Position numbers and translations under genes: made by a program
Shown: piece after piece, positions 1 through 6,677 of the stretch
Layout: every line of letters starts with the position of its first letter
Position numbering within the stretch: position 1 is the first letter of the stretch
IMG/VR virus record: IMGVR_UViG_3300050139_000051
Location: 1 to 26,509 of that record
Direction: 5' to 3' (one strand)
DNA: 26,509 nt
Source of the DNA: a virus
The notes under the pieces: model-generated
Databases searched by the model: none
What the model was told of the DNA's origin: nothing
The model's input: only the letters and a program-made list of their open reading frames with translations

Positions 1-2
1 TT

Positions 3-347
3 GTAGAGAACTACGACAATCTAGCCTATGATCTTAGCGCGATCTATCAGATTAAGACCTATGAAGAACTTCAAGAAGTCTTGAACGCCAACATGGAAGC
101 TCTTATCGAGCTATGCCCTGAGGCTGATCTAGCTGATGAACAGTTTCATGAGGCTCTGAAATCAGAGTTGACCAAGCCCTCGGTTGAACCCGAAGCGGTG
201 TCGAAGAAGGCTACTAAGCCTATTACTACACGCTTTGATGATGCTGATGACGACGCTCCACCCGTTAATAGCAAACCTCGCGCAACAGGAACTGCTACTG
301 TTACCGATGATTTTATGGACGAAGCAGACGCAATCTTAAACTCGTAA
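3..347 (+). CDS. gp32-like single-stranded DNA-binding protein, C-terminal part (5' partial)
   Basis: The reading frame is open from base 3, so the gene begins upstream of the window. The TTG at 81 is only an internal codon. The visible 115 codons have a helical stretch (VENYDNLAYDLSAIYQIKTY, then EELQEVLNAN). From memory this aligns well with the part of T4 gp32 reading [20 protein letters not shown] followed by EELNTKFGQV. A flexible, Asp-rich linker follows, and the end is an acidic tail (DDFMDEADAILNS), which is where gp32/SSB proteins recruit partners. The gene lies just upstream of a UvsY-sized protein and a UvsX recombinase, the expected partners of gp32. The role would be coating ssDNA during replication and recombination. 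The DNA-binding OB fold is not visible here, so the call rests on the C terminus and context. Confidence 0.6.
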   Translation, partial: VENYDNLAYDLSAIYQIKTYEELQEVLNANMEALIELCPEADLADEQFHEALKSELTKPSVEPEAVSKKATKPITTRFDDADDDAPPVNSKPRATGTATVTDDFMDEADAILNS

Positions 348-359
348 GAGGAGCAAGTG

Positions 360-803
360 ATGAGTGACCCGCAAAATGCGGATGTTGCGAAACTTGCTGT
401 ATACCTCGGTAAAGTAAAGGAAATTGCCTCCGTCAACAAGGTGATGGGGGCAGTTTACTTAAGAGACTTTATCGAAGGGCAAGATGTCGCAGGGCAGCTA
501 GTATCTAAGGCGATACACGCTGATCTCCGTGCAAAAGCAAAAGTTGACTATGCTAAATCAGTTGCCTATCTAGATAGAGCTGCTGATTACCTAGCAGCCC
601 ATAAAGTAAAAGATACAGCGGAGGCTCGTAAGATGTATGTGGACTTAGATCCTGACGTACAGATTGCTTTAGAGAATAAGGCAAAGACCGAAGCATTGAC
701 CCATCTGATGAAGAATAAACTGTCTATCTTGCGCCAAGCGCATGATGACCTTAAAAAGATTTTGTACGGTGATCAGCACTTAACGTCTTTTGAGGGTATG
801 TAG
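360..803 (+). CDS. Small protein in UvsY position (possible recombination mediator)
   Basis: This encodes 147 residues from ATG 360. A GTG three bases upstream is in frame, but the AGGAG at 349-353 is better spaced (6 nt) for the ATG. The protein is mostly helical and Lys/Ala/Asp rich, with no membrane segment. T4 UvsY (137 residues) loads UvsX onto gp32-coated ssDNA. This protein has similar length, lies between gp32-like and uvsX-like genes, and shares a general pattern: a basic 'LRAKAKVDY' segment like UvsY 'ALKARLDYY', then a 'DPDV' segment and a long terminal helix. The similarity is weak and judged by eye, so UvsY-like function is inferred mainly from position. Its stop overlaps the next start by 1 nt. 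Confidence 0.45.
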   Translation: MSDPQNADVAKLAVYLGKVKEIASVNKVMGAVYLRDFIEGQDVAGQLVSKAIHADLRAKAKVDYAKSVAYLDRAADYLAAHKVKDTAEARKMYVDLDPDVQIALENKAKTEALTHLMKNKLSILRQAHDDLKKILYGDQHLTSFEGM

Positions 804-1321
804 TGAAAACGTGCACTAAGTGTCTTTTATCAAAAGATATAGATCAATTTTATAAGCGTAAAGCCTATAAGGATGGTCACAGCACTTGGTGTATGTCTTG
901 TGCTTTAACCTATGGTAAAGCATATAAAAAACCCAGATTACAGGAAAGATTAGAAAAGCAAAGAACCTGGAGAAAGACTACTAATTATTGTAGGGATTAT
1001 CTTTCTAATCCTTCTAATAAACTTGCCCATACACTTAGGGTTCGAATCAACGATATCCTTAAAGAAAGGATTAAGGTTGGATCTGCAGTTAATGACTTAG
1101 GTTGTTCCATCGATATGCTTAAACAACATCTTGAGTCTAAATTTCAACTGGGTATGACATGGGAAAATCATAGTGTCGATGGTTGGCATGTAGATCATAT
1201 TGTTCCACTTTCTAAGTTTGATTTAACCATTAAAGAAGAATTTCAAAAAGCATGTCACTATACTAATCTTCAGCCATTGTGGGCTAAAGATAATTTAGTA
1301 AAATACAATAACGTGAGGTAA
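803..1321 (+). CDS. Free-standing HNH homing endonuclease
   Basis: This 172-residue protein has an N-terminal zinc-ribbon (C4, C7, C30, C33) and a C-terminal HNH nuclease domain. The nuclease motif is WHVDHIVPL (H129, D131, H132), with N155 in TNLQPLW and N164 in the last part, as in phage HNH enzymes. It starts with GTG overlapping the previous stop by 1 nt. It would make a double-strand cut in an HNH-less relative and spread by recombination. The gene is visibly richer in A+T than its neighbours, with long runs of AAA/TTT codons, fitting a mobile gene acquired separately. It sits between the UvsY-position gene and the uvsX region and does not appear to interrupt another gene. Confidence 0.85.
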   Translation: MKTCTKCLLSKDIDQFYKRKAYKDGHSTWCMSCALTYGKAYKKPRLQERLEKQRTWRKTTNYCRDYLSNPSNKLAHTLRVRINDILKERIKVGSAVNDLGCSIDMLKQHLESKFQLGMTWENHSVDGWHVDHIVPLSKFDLTIKEEFQKACHYTNLQPLWAKDNLVKYNNVR

Positions 1322-1323
1322 TT

Positions 1324-1542
1324 ATGTCAAAAGAAGAAGCAAAAGCGCTATACGAAGGTAAATACTTCTATGAGGTAGTTAAAGATGCAGATCATATTAA
1401 GTTACTAGGTCCATTCGATAACATCTACTTTACTAACCCCTGTCCCAATGAAGATGGATATAAGTACTTACAGGTTGTGGATGGTATTCCTAAACAAGCC
1501 TTCAAAGATGAAGAAATCTTAGTAACTGATAGGAAATTATAA
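1324..1542 (+). CDS. Hypothetical protein, 72 aa
   Basis: I do not recognise this gene. It encodes a short, soluble-looking protein with many Lys, Asp and aromatic residues (EGKYFYEVV, KYLQVVDG). It has no Cys pair motif, signal peptide or membrane segment. A GAGGT sequence lies just upstream of the ATG. It lies 2 nt after the HNH gene and 1 nt before the recombinase gene, so it is probably translated with them. It could be an accessory protein for recombination, but nothing in the sequence proves this. Confidence 0.6.
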   Translation: MSKEEAKALYEGKYFYEVVKDADHIKLLGPFDNIYFTNPCPNEDGYKYLQVVDGIPKQAFKDEEILVTDRKL

Positions 1543-1543
1543 T

Positions 1544-2656
1544 ATGTCTAAATGGATGACGCAGCTAACATCAGAGTTTGGAATACTGGCCTCTCAGTTG
1601 AAGAGAGATGAGCCAGCACCCATTCCAGCATGGAGTCCTAGTCTAAACTGGGCAGTCACAAAACGTGGCTTTATTCCTGGCAAGATGAATATTGTCTATG
1701 GACCAGAGTCCTGTGGTAAGTCAATGCTAGCTATGATGGCCATCATTGAGCTACAGCGCAGAGACAAGGAAGCTATTGCTATCTGGTTTGATGCTGAGTT
1801 CTCGTTCAACCCTAGCTTCTTTGAGAAGCTTGGTGGTGATCTAGATAGACTTGTCGTTCGCCAGTCTAATGATCCTTTGAAGATCTTTGATTATGTTGGC
1901 ATAGAACTATTAGAGATGTTACAGAATGGCGCACCTGTTAAGGCTATAGTCTTAGATTCTGTAAGGTCCATTCGTTTCCCTAAGGACATGAAGAAACAGA
2001 CCACAGACATGATTATGGGTGGAACAGGAGCTAACTATCTCCCTTCGGCCTTTAAGCTTGTTATTCCAGTTATTGCAGAGTTCAAGCTTCTTACCTTCTT
2101 GATCCAACAGGTAAGTATTCAGATTGACCCAATGAAGGCCATGCGGAACCCATATGTTCTTCCTGATGGTCAAGCCCTGAAGCACTATGGGGATTTGATG
2201 TTAGAGATGATTAAGTTAGATACAAAGGCAGGAGTGATTGAAAGTGGAGAGACGATTGCAGGTGGAGCGGCACAAAAAGGACACAAAGTCCGAATCAAGG
2301 TCAAAAAGAATCGCCTTGGTATCCCGGCTCGTGTGGCTCAGTTTACCTTTGATTATAACCATGGTGTAGTGGATACATCCAATGAAATCTTTGACTTAGC
2401 TAAGTCCCTTGGCATTATCTTTCATCCTGTCAGTGCTGCTACAGGTAAAGAAAACAATCAGATGTGGCAGTTTGCCAGCTGCGAGCCAATTCGTGGTGAA
2501 GACAATATGAGGACCTTTGTTAAAGGCTCTAAGAAGCTTCAAGATGAGATCATGGAGGCATGCTACAAGCACCAGGATGAACAGGTTGAGCTGGATGCTG
2601 ATGGAATGGTTATTGATACCCTTGCAGATGAGCACGATCTGAACGTGGAGCTGTAA
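1544..2656 (+). CDS. uvsX: UvsX/RecA-type recombinase
   Basis: This 370-residue ATPase carries out strand exchange in phage recombination and recombination-dependent replication. The Walker A motif is GPESCGKS at residues 53-60. The catalytic-glutamate segment is FDAEF at 82-86 (E85, matching the DAE of RecA). The Walker B strand is AIVLD at 134-138. A LIQQVS segment near 187 resembles the motif that senses nucleotide and contacts DNA in RecA. The N-terminal part lacks a long extra domain, and the acidic C terminus (EVELDADG, NVEL) resembles RecA/UvsX tails. The length is close to T4 UvsX (about 390 aa). Its neighbours, gp32-like, UvsY-position and gp47-like genes, support a T4-type recombination module. 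The stop overlaps the next start (TAATG). Confidence 0.9.
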   Translation: MSKWMTQLTSEFGILASQLKRDEPAPIPAWSPSLNWAVTKRGFIPGKMNIVYGPESCGKSMLAMMAIIELQRRDKEAIAIWFDAEFSFNPSFFEKLGGDLDRLVVRQSNDPLKIFDYVGIELLEMLQNGAPVKAIVLDSVRSIRFPKDMKKQTTDMIMGGTGANYLPSAFKLVIPVIAEFKLLTFLIQQVSIQIDPMKAMRNPYVLPDGQALKHYGDLMLEMIKLDTKAGVIESGETIAGGAAQKGHKVRIKVKKNRLGIPARVAQFTFDYNHGVVDTSNEIFDLAKSLGIIFHPVSAATGKENNQMWQFASCEPIRGEDNMRTFVKGSKKLQDEIMEACYKHQDEQVELDADGMVIDTLADEHDLNVEL

Positions 2657-3273
2657 TGCTTACCTCTATCGGCGACGTAATGCGAAAGTGCTACGATAAT
2701 GGCTGGATTACCACAAGAGATGGTAATGTCAGCCTTCGCCGTGAGGATAGTTCATACATCTATGTAACCCCTAGTGGAGTTAGAAAGAATAAAATTGAGG
2801 TCGAGTCGATCATCAAGATGAGGATGTCAAATGGTGAACTTATTATCCCAGAAGGGCAAAAACCTTCTGGCGAAATTTACATGCACTACTTTTTACAGCG
2901 ATTTCATAATGAAACAAGAGCTGTACTCCACGTGCATCCTACTCACGTTATTGCTGCTATATATGCTGGTCTCGAACTAGACAAGATTGCAGCGGAGTTC
3001 CCTGAGATCTCTAGATATACTAGAGTAGCCCCAAATGTGCCTATCCTTCCAGCTACATCAAAAGAACTTGCAGACGCAACGGCATATGCGCTACTGAAGC
3101 AAAACGTCTCATCTAACCCCAAAGACTGCGGTATATTGGCATATGACATTGTAGGTCAAGCTAACCACGGCGTCTGTGCTGTTGGTGGAAATGTATGGGA
3201 AGCATACGAGCACTGTGAACGTTTAGACCACATATGCGAGATAGTGTTAGCATCTGGGGTTAGACCGAAGTGA
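2656..3273 (+). CDS. Class II aldolase/adducin family protein
   Basis: This 205-residue protein matches zinc-dependent class II aldolases (FucA, AraD, MtnB type). The phosphate-binding motifs GNVS (23-26) and TPSG (38-41) are present. So are the usual zinc and catalytic residues: E73 in PSGE, H92 and H94 in HVHP, and H171 in NHG. All key residues are kept, so an active enzyme is likely. The family cleaves or dehydrates phosphorylated sugars such as fuculose-1-phosphate or methylthioribulose-1-phosphate, but the substrate cannot be read from the sequence. The location is odd: it starts within the uvsX stop codon, in a recombination cluster, and not with sugar genes. It may alter host metabolism or supply a DNA/nucleotide modification precursor; both are guesses. 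Confidence 0.82.
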   Translation: MLTSIGDVMRKCYDNGWITTRDGNVSLRREDSSYIYVTPSGVRKNKIEVESIIKMRMSNGELIIPEGQKPSGEIYMHYFLQRFHNETRAVLHVHPTHVIAAIYAGLELDKIAAEFPEISRYTRVAPNVPILPATSKELADATAYALLKQNVSSNPKDCGILAYDIVGQANHGVCAVGGNVWEAYEHCERLDHICEIVLASGVRPK

Positions 3274-3839
3274 AATATTATATCTATGTGCACAGAAAAT
3301 TAGATGATAAATCTATTTTTTACGTAGGTAAAGGCACCGGAAAGCGGGTTAATTCAAAAAATAGTCGCAGCAAGTGGTGGCATAATGTAGTTAATAAACA
3401 TGGTTTTTATTATGAAATTGTTCAGTATTTTAATAATGAACAATCAGCTTATATTGGTGAATCAGCTTTGATTGATAATTTAATTTCTAAGGGGATTAAG
3501 TTAATAAACTTAAAAAGTGGTGGACTTGGTGGGATTGGTTTTAGACACACAGAGGAGTCTAAAAGAAAAATTGCAAACCACAATAAAGGTAAAAAGTTTT
3601 CTAATAGTAGAAAGAGCAATATCTCAAAGTCTTTAATAGGTAATAATTTTGCGCGTAAACGAAAATCTAAGTTCCCTTCTAATAATCGTAAAGCTGTTCT
3701 TTGTATAGACACTGGTAAAGTTTTTAATAGTACACACGAAGCTGCACAAACCTTAAAACTAAATTACTCTAATATTGCCTCTGTTTGTAGAGGTGAAAGA
3801 TCTCGCTGTGGCGGGTATACATTTCAGTATGTCAAATAG
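3270..3839 (+). CDS. GIY-YIG homing endonuclease with NUMOD/IENR-type DNA-binding repeats
   Basis: This 189-residue protein begins with a GIY-YIG variant: YIYVH at 4-8 and FYVG at 17-20, followed by GKGTGKR with catalytic R26, and E64 in the metal-binding helix. A linker of the NUMOD3 type follows (GFRHTEESKRKIA, 90-102, then KGKKFS). The C-terminal part (about 142-188) resembles the IENR1/NUMOD1 helix-turn-helix repeat (KVFNSTHEAA, IASVCRGE, GGYTFQYV). This layout is that of I-TevI/I-BmoI-like enzymes that cut at intron or gene-junction sites. The GTG start lies in the aldolase stop (4-nt overlap). The gene is very A+T-rich beside its neighbours, a sign of separate origin. It stands alone; I see no intron around it. 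Confidence 0.87.
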   Translation: MKYYIYVHRKLDDKSIFYVGKGTGKRVNSKNSRSKWWHNVVNKHGFYYEIVQYFNNEQSAYIGESALIDNLISKGIKLINLKSGGLGGIGFRHTEESKRKIANHNKGKKFSNSRKSNISKSLIGNNFARKRKSKFPSNNRKAVLCIDTGKVFNSTHEAAQTLKLNYSNIASVCRGERSRCGGYTFQYVK

Positions 3840-4296
3840 TTTTGCTGGGTATGGCGAGCAATCGAACTGGCCGCTAAATCCTTGGTGCGAAGAGATCTCT
3901 TTAAATGAGATAGAGCAGCGCGCCTCAATATGCTCTGAAAATTTCCAGTGTCCAGATAAGGTTTATTTAAGTAATGATCTATATGCAGATCTTCTTAAGC
4001 AGATGGCTCATAGTTATGGATCATCTGGTTACAAGGCCGGTATGCACATAATGAAGATTAATACCTGTGCTGGTCCATTAGATGTCATTCCAGTTCCAAG
4101 TCTACATAACTTCTGCCTCATAGGTACAGAGGACGATTACAATTTGGTAGAAAAGGCTAAGATAGATAAGGCATTCGAGGAAATAGTATTCGATGGCAAA
4201 GATAATGTTTATTGGGGATCCACACCTGAAGATAACGAATTTTCAGACAGCACTGAAGTTCCTGCAGTGGATAAACCAACTAATAACCGAGGTTAG
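3829..4296 (+). CDS. Hypothetical protein, 155 aa, overlapping both neighbours
   Basis: I do not recognise this gene. ATG 3829 is preferred over upstream in-frame codons because the extra residues from 3775 would be coded inside the GIY-YIG gene's conserved C terminus. Even so, it overlaps that gene by 11 nt. The protein is soluble-looking, with Trp/Asn-rich N-terminal residues (SNWPLNPWCEE), a central segment (GPLDVIPVPSLHNFCLIG) that looks like beta strands, and an acidic Ser/Thr/Pro-rich tail. The tail is encoded in a 104-nt overlap with the following gp47-like gene, read in another frame. The overlap is unusually long for this genome. The tail may be a late extension after loss of an earlier stop. 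Confidence 0.6.
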   Translation: MSNSFAGYGEQSNWPLNPWCEEISLNEIEQRASICSENFQCPDKVYLSNDLYADLLKQMAHSYGSSGYKAGMHIMKINTCAGPLDVIPVPSLHNFCLIGTEDDYNLVEKAKIDKAFEEIVFDGKDNVYWGSTPEDNEFSDSTEVPAVDKPTNNRG

Positions 4297-5221
4297 ACCA
4301 GACGCGGTCATCAATCTTGGTGATATGTTCGATACACATGCAGTATTGCGCTCAGAGATTATGACTGAGGCTATCTCTCATGTAGACTATGTTCGTAGTC
4401 TAGACATACCGTATGCTTATCTCCTTGGTAATCATGACTTCTATAAACCTAAATCTGATAAGTATCATGCGCTCAAGCATATGAAGGGTAAAGTACCTGG
4501 TTTCTATATAGTCGATGAGGAGATGGATTGGATGGGAATGACACTAGTCCCGCATAAACCTAATCCTGCAGATTTTCCCACGAAGAGTCTTCCCATATGC
4601 GTTTCTCACCAGACCTTTAAAGGAGCTGATTATGGCGATATCACCACGAAGGATGGCGTTTGCCAAGAGAGCATTCACAATGCCGAGCTCATCATCTCGG
4701 GTCATATACATAAACGACAAAAACTTGATAGCGGCACAAGCGGAGGACCAAGCGTGCTATATGTCGGCTCACCATTTGCGCAAAGTGCTTCTGATATCAA
4801 CCAGGTTAAAGGCATTACTGTCCTAGATACAGAGACATACAAAGAAACATTTTACGAATGTTCACTTCCTAAATGGCGTGGAGATAAGTTCACTATTGAA
4901 GCTGGGTTTACAACTACAGATATGCATGAGTACATTTCTAATAATCTTGCAAATTCACGGGATCACTGGCGCTTAGAAATGATTGGTCCTAAGGCAGAAA
5001 TTACTGGATATCTTAATTCTGCTGAGTATAAAAAGACGATAGAAGGCATCGATGTCAAGATAAAGACATCATTCACAGATCGAGAGAAGAGACTGATTCG
5101 CATTGAATCTCTTAAGGTTGGAGACATTATAACACAGTATGTCGCTAAGATATACTCTGGATCACTCGACAAGACACTTCTGACAGAGAAAGCATTAGAG
5201 ATACTAAGAGCAACCAAGTAA
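4193..5221 (+). CDS. SbcD/Mre11-type recombination nuclease subunit (T4 gp47-like)
   Basis: This 342-residue metallophosphoesterase processes DNA ends as the nuclease subunit of an SbcCD/gp46-gp47 complex. The metal-binding motifs run in order: GDPH (D9, H11), NLGDMFD (D44), GNHD (80-82), SH139, and SGHIH (169-173). Its length is nearly equal to T4 gp47 (339 aa). The start at 4193 is fixed because D9/H11 are essential and lie in the region that overlaps the previous gene. A GAGG sequence lies 12 nt upstream. A gp46-like ATPase partner is not in this window and is expected elsewhere in the genome. Together with gp32-like and UvsX-like proteins it completes a recombination-dependent replication set. 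Confidence 0.88.
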   Translation: MAKIMFIGDPHLKITNFQTALKFLQWINQLITEVRPDAVINLGDMFDTHAVLRSEIMTEAISHVDYVRSLDIPYAYLLGNHDFYKPKSDKYHALKHMKGKVPGFYIVDEEMDWMGMTLVPHKPNPADFPTKSLPICVSHQTFKGADYGDITTKDGVCQESIHNAELIISGHIHKRQKLDSGTSGGPSVLYVGSPFAQSASDINQVKGITVLDTETYKETFYECSLPKWRGDKFTIEAGFTTTDMHEYISNNLANSRDHWRLEMIGPKAEITGYLNSAEYKKTIEGIDVKIKTSFTDREKRLIRIESLKVGDIITQYVAKIYSGSLDKTLLTEKALEILRATK

Positions 5222-5236
5222 TTGACGTTCTTCGCC

Positions 5237-5245
5237 TGGTATAAT
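5237..5245 (+). promoter_or_regulatory. Extended -10 promoter (TGGTATAAT)
   Basis: TGG-TATAAT lies in the 56-nt gap after the gp47-like gene, the first sizeable gap in the window. It matches an extended -10 (TGnTATAAT). A TTGACG at 5222-5227 looks like a -35 but is only 12 nt away, too close for a normal sigma-70 promoter. Transcription would start near 5252. The leader would open with a short hairpin (AGGTG 5253-5257 paired with CACCT 5263-5267) and then an AGGAG ribosome site at 5268-5272. It would drive the packaging block. Confidence 0.6.
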
Positions 5246-5277
5246 AAATGTAAGGTGGAGAGCACCTAGGAGATTAG

Positions 5278-5727
5278 ATGGATAACAGAGAATTAGCTGA
5301 ATACGTAGATCAGCAGAGATGGTTGTTGAATAACGGCCTTATTTCTGACGACGTTAAGAATCAGTTGTTTTTCTGTGGTTCTATCGTCCATAAGGATGTA
5401 CAAGCAGTTGAAGTTGATATCGTTCCTGATGATCGAATAATCAAATATCTGCTTTACTTTGACAAGAAGACCCTTAATAAGGTCGATAAGTATCACCGGC
5501 TCTCCAAGTCTACAAGCCTATTCGGCATGTGGCAATTTAAACGTTTCCTTAAAAAGGAAGGAACTTTGGATTTTCGCAATATGTTGAATAAGTTCGTAAG
5601 GGACTACTGCGGACCAAAATGGTCAACAGAAGTTACTATTAAAGACTTCGATACCTACTTAGAGGAACTCGGAGCACAAGGTGAAAACCACGGCGGAAGT
5701 CAGCCACCTAATCAATTGCCTGACTAA
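5278..5727 (+). CDS. Hypothetical protein, 149 aa, first gene of packaging operon
   Basis: I do not recognise this gene. The ATG is well placed 5 nt after AGGAG and downstream of a promoter-like box. The protein is helical and charged, with a basic central stretch (KKTLNKVDKYHRL, WQFKRFLKKEG) that could bind nucleic acid. The tail is Gly/Asn/Gln/Pro-rich. There is no signal peptide or membrane segment. The last 47 nt overlap the start of the sigma/HTH-like gene in another frame, and that overlap encodes the low-complexity tail, so the tail is probably free to vary. Position suggests a regulator or packaging accessory, but no family assignment is possible. Confidence 0.65.
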   Translation: MDNRELAEYVDQQRWLLNNGLISDDVKNQLFFCGSIVHKDVQAVEVDIVPDDRIIKYLLYFDKKTLNKVDKYHRLSKSTSLFGMWQFKRFLKKEGTLDFRNMLNKFVRDYCGPKWSTEVTIKDFDTYLEELGAQGENHGGSQPPNQLPD

Positions 5728-6082
5728 TGATGATGATTTGCGGCAAGAGCTGTGGGTTTACTACCTTGACGGGAATCCCGTTGAGTCCTTTGCTAGCCAT
5801 CTAGAGAAGATGGCTGTTACGTTCGAAGACGATGCAGTTGTTAGACGATCACTATGGGAACTTCTAAAGAACCCACCCAATGCAGAATTTCAAGATTTCT
5901 TAGAGGACTTCACAGACTTTGAAAGAAGTCTGATTATAGTCCTCATGCTTGGACTCACAGTAGAGAAAATTTCCCAATATAAAGGTATCAGTCAGGTGCG
6001 TATTAGGCAAGCTATTGCTGCCATAAGGTATAATAAAGCATGGGAAGTACACTATGGCTTTAAAGAAGAATCTGACAGATGA
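5681..6082 (+). CDS. Small sigma-factor-like / helix-turn-helix protein
   Basis: This 133-residue protein starts with GTG 5681, six bases after a GGAG. Residues 17-28 (DDDLRQELWVYY) resemble the core-binding helix of sigma region 2. Residues 80-118 (FERSLIIVLMLGLTVEKISQ, then VRIRQAIAAIR) have the length and pattern of a region 4 helix-turn-helix: a conserved Gly before 'TVEKIS', and an Arg-rich second helix. The protein is shorter than an ECF sigma factor (about 170-200 aa) and the middle part is not recognisable, so it may be a reduced sigma, an anti-sigma-type partner, or simply a DNA-binding regulator. It overlaps the terminase small subunit gene by 29 nt and is probably co-translated with it. 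Confidence 0.5.
   Translation: MKTTAEVSHLINCLTNDDDLRQELWVYYLDGNPVESFASHLEKMAVTFEDDAVVRRSLWELLKNPPNAEFQDFLEDFTDFERSLIIVLMLGLTVEKISQYKGISQVRIRQAIAAIRYNKAWEVHYGFKEESDR
6027..6034 (+). promoter_or_regulatory. Possible -10 box (GGTATAAT) before terminase small subunit
   Basis: GGTATAAT lies inside the end of the preceding gene, 19 nt upstream of ATG 6054. The predicted start of transcription (about 6041) would leave a very short leader with GGGAAG as a weak ribosome site. It fits the same (G)GTATAAT pattern seen in the gaps, but being within coding sequence it could be chance. Confidence 0.3.
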
Positions 6083-6677
6083 TGAGAAGTACGGTCTTAG
6101 CGAAGACGAGATCAAACTAGCCACTAAGTGGCTTAGAAAGAACAAGACAGCTGGGGCGCTAAAGGATCTTGATGCAGCAAAGCTGTTTGAGATGTACCTT
6201 TTAGGCGATTCTCTATCTCGCATAGGCCAACAGTTTCCACAATATACCCCTGGGCAGATAGCACTAACCTGTTCACTACGTGGATGGGCCAAGGACCGTG
6301 AAAAGATGATGCACACCCTTCAAGATAGGGTCCGTGCTAAGGTTGTTAAGTCTGTTCTTGAGCAGGTTGACTTCCTTACGTCTATGATGGCTGTTACTAA
6401 TGCAGAACATCTAGAATCCATGATTAGATATGTAAACGATCCCATGAACAATCCCAAGCCTCTAATGCGCATCGAGACCATTAAAGAATACAAAGATGTT
6501 GCAGAGACCCTTTATAAGATCGTTGCCGGTGCAACTCCCAGCGGAAGCAAGGAGAAGCCTAGATCCCCAATGTTCGACGCCTTAACTCCTGGTAAAAAGC
6601 AGATAGAAGAGCGTGAAGAAGAAGAAATCACTATAGATAATGTTATGGACATTGAGCCCATTAAGAAAGATGTTTAA
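6054..6677 (+). CDS. Terminase small subunit-like protein
   Basis: This 207-residue protein lies directly upstream of the large terminase, with the stop overlapping the next start by 1 nt. Residues 41-80 form a helix-turn-helix typical of phage small terminases (AAKLFEMYLLGDSLSRIGQQ, then IALTCSLRGWAK). This domain recognises phage DNA for packaging. Long helices (about 85-165) would form the oligomerisation core. The tail is acidic (EEREEEEITIDN) and may contact the large subunit. The combination of HTH, helical core, charged tail and position makes the call fairly secure, although small terminases diverge strongly in sequence. Confidence 0.72.
   Translation: MALKKNLTDDEKYGLSEDEIKLATKWLRKNKTAGALKDLDAAKLFEMYLLGDSLSRIGQQFPQYTPGQIALTCSLRGWAKDREKMMHTLQDRVRAKVVKSVLEQVDFLTSMMAVTNAEHLESMIRYVNDPMNNPKPLMRIETIKEYKDVAETLYKIVAGATPSGSKEKPRSPMFDALTPGKKQIEEREEEEITIDNVMDIEPIKKDV

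Noticed and set aside
1037-1047. GGTTCGAATC-like stretch resembling a tRNA T-arm
   Set aside because: It lies inside the HNH gene in a well-formed reading frame, and no matching acceptor stem or anticodon arm is seen around it.
3775-3828. Earlier start for the 155-aa gene
   Set aside because: It would add 18 residues coded within the conserved C terminus of the GIY-YIG gene, and ATG 3829 is available.
5222-5227. TTGACG as a -35 box for the 5240 promoter
   Set aside because: Only 12 nt separate it from TATAAT; sigma-70 promoters need about 17.
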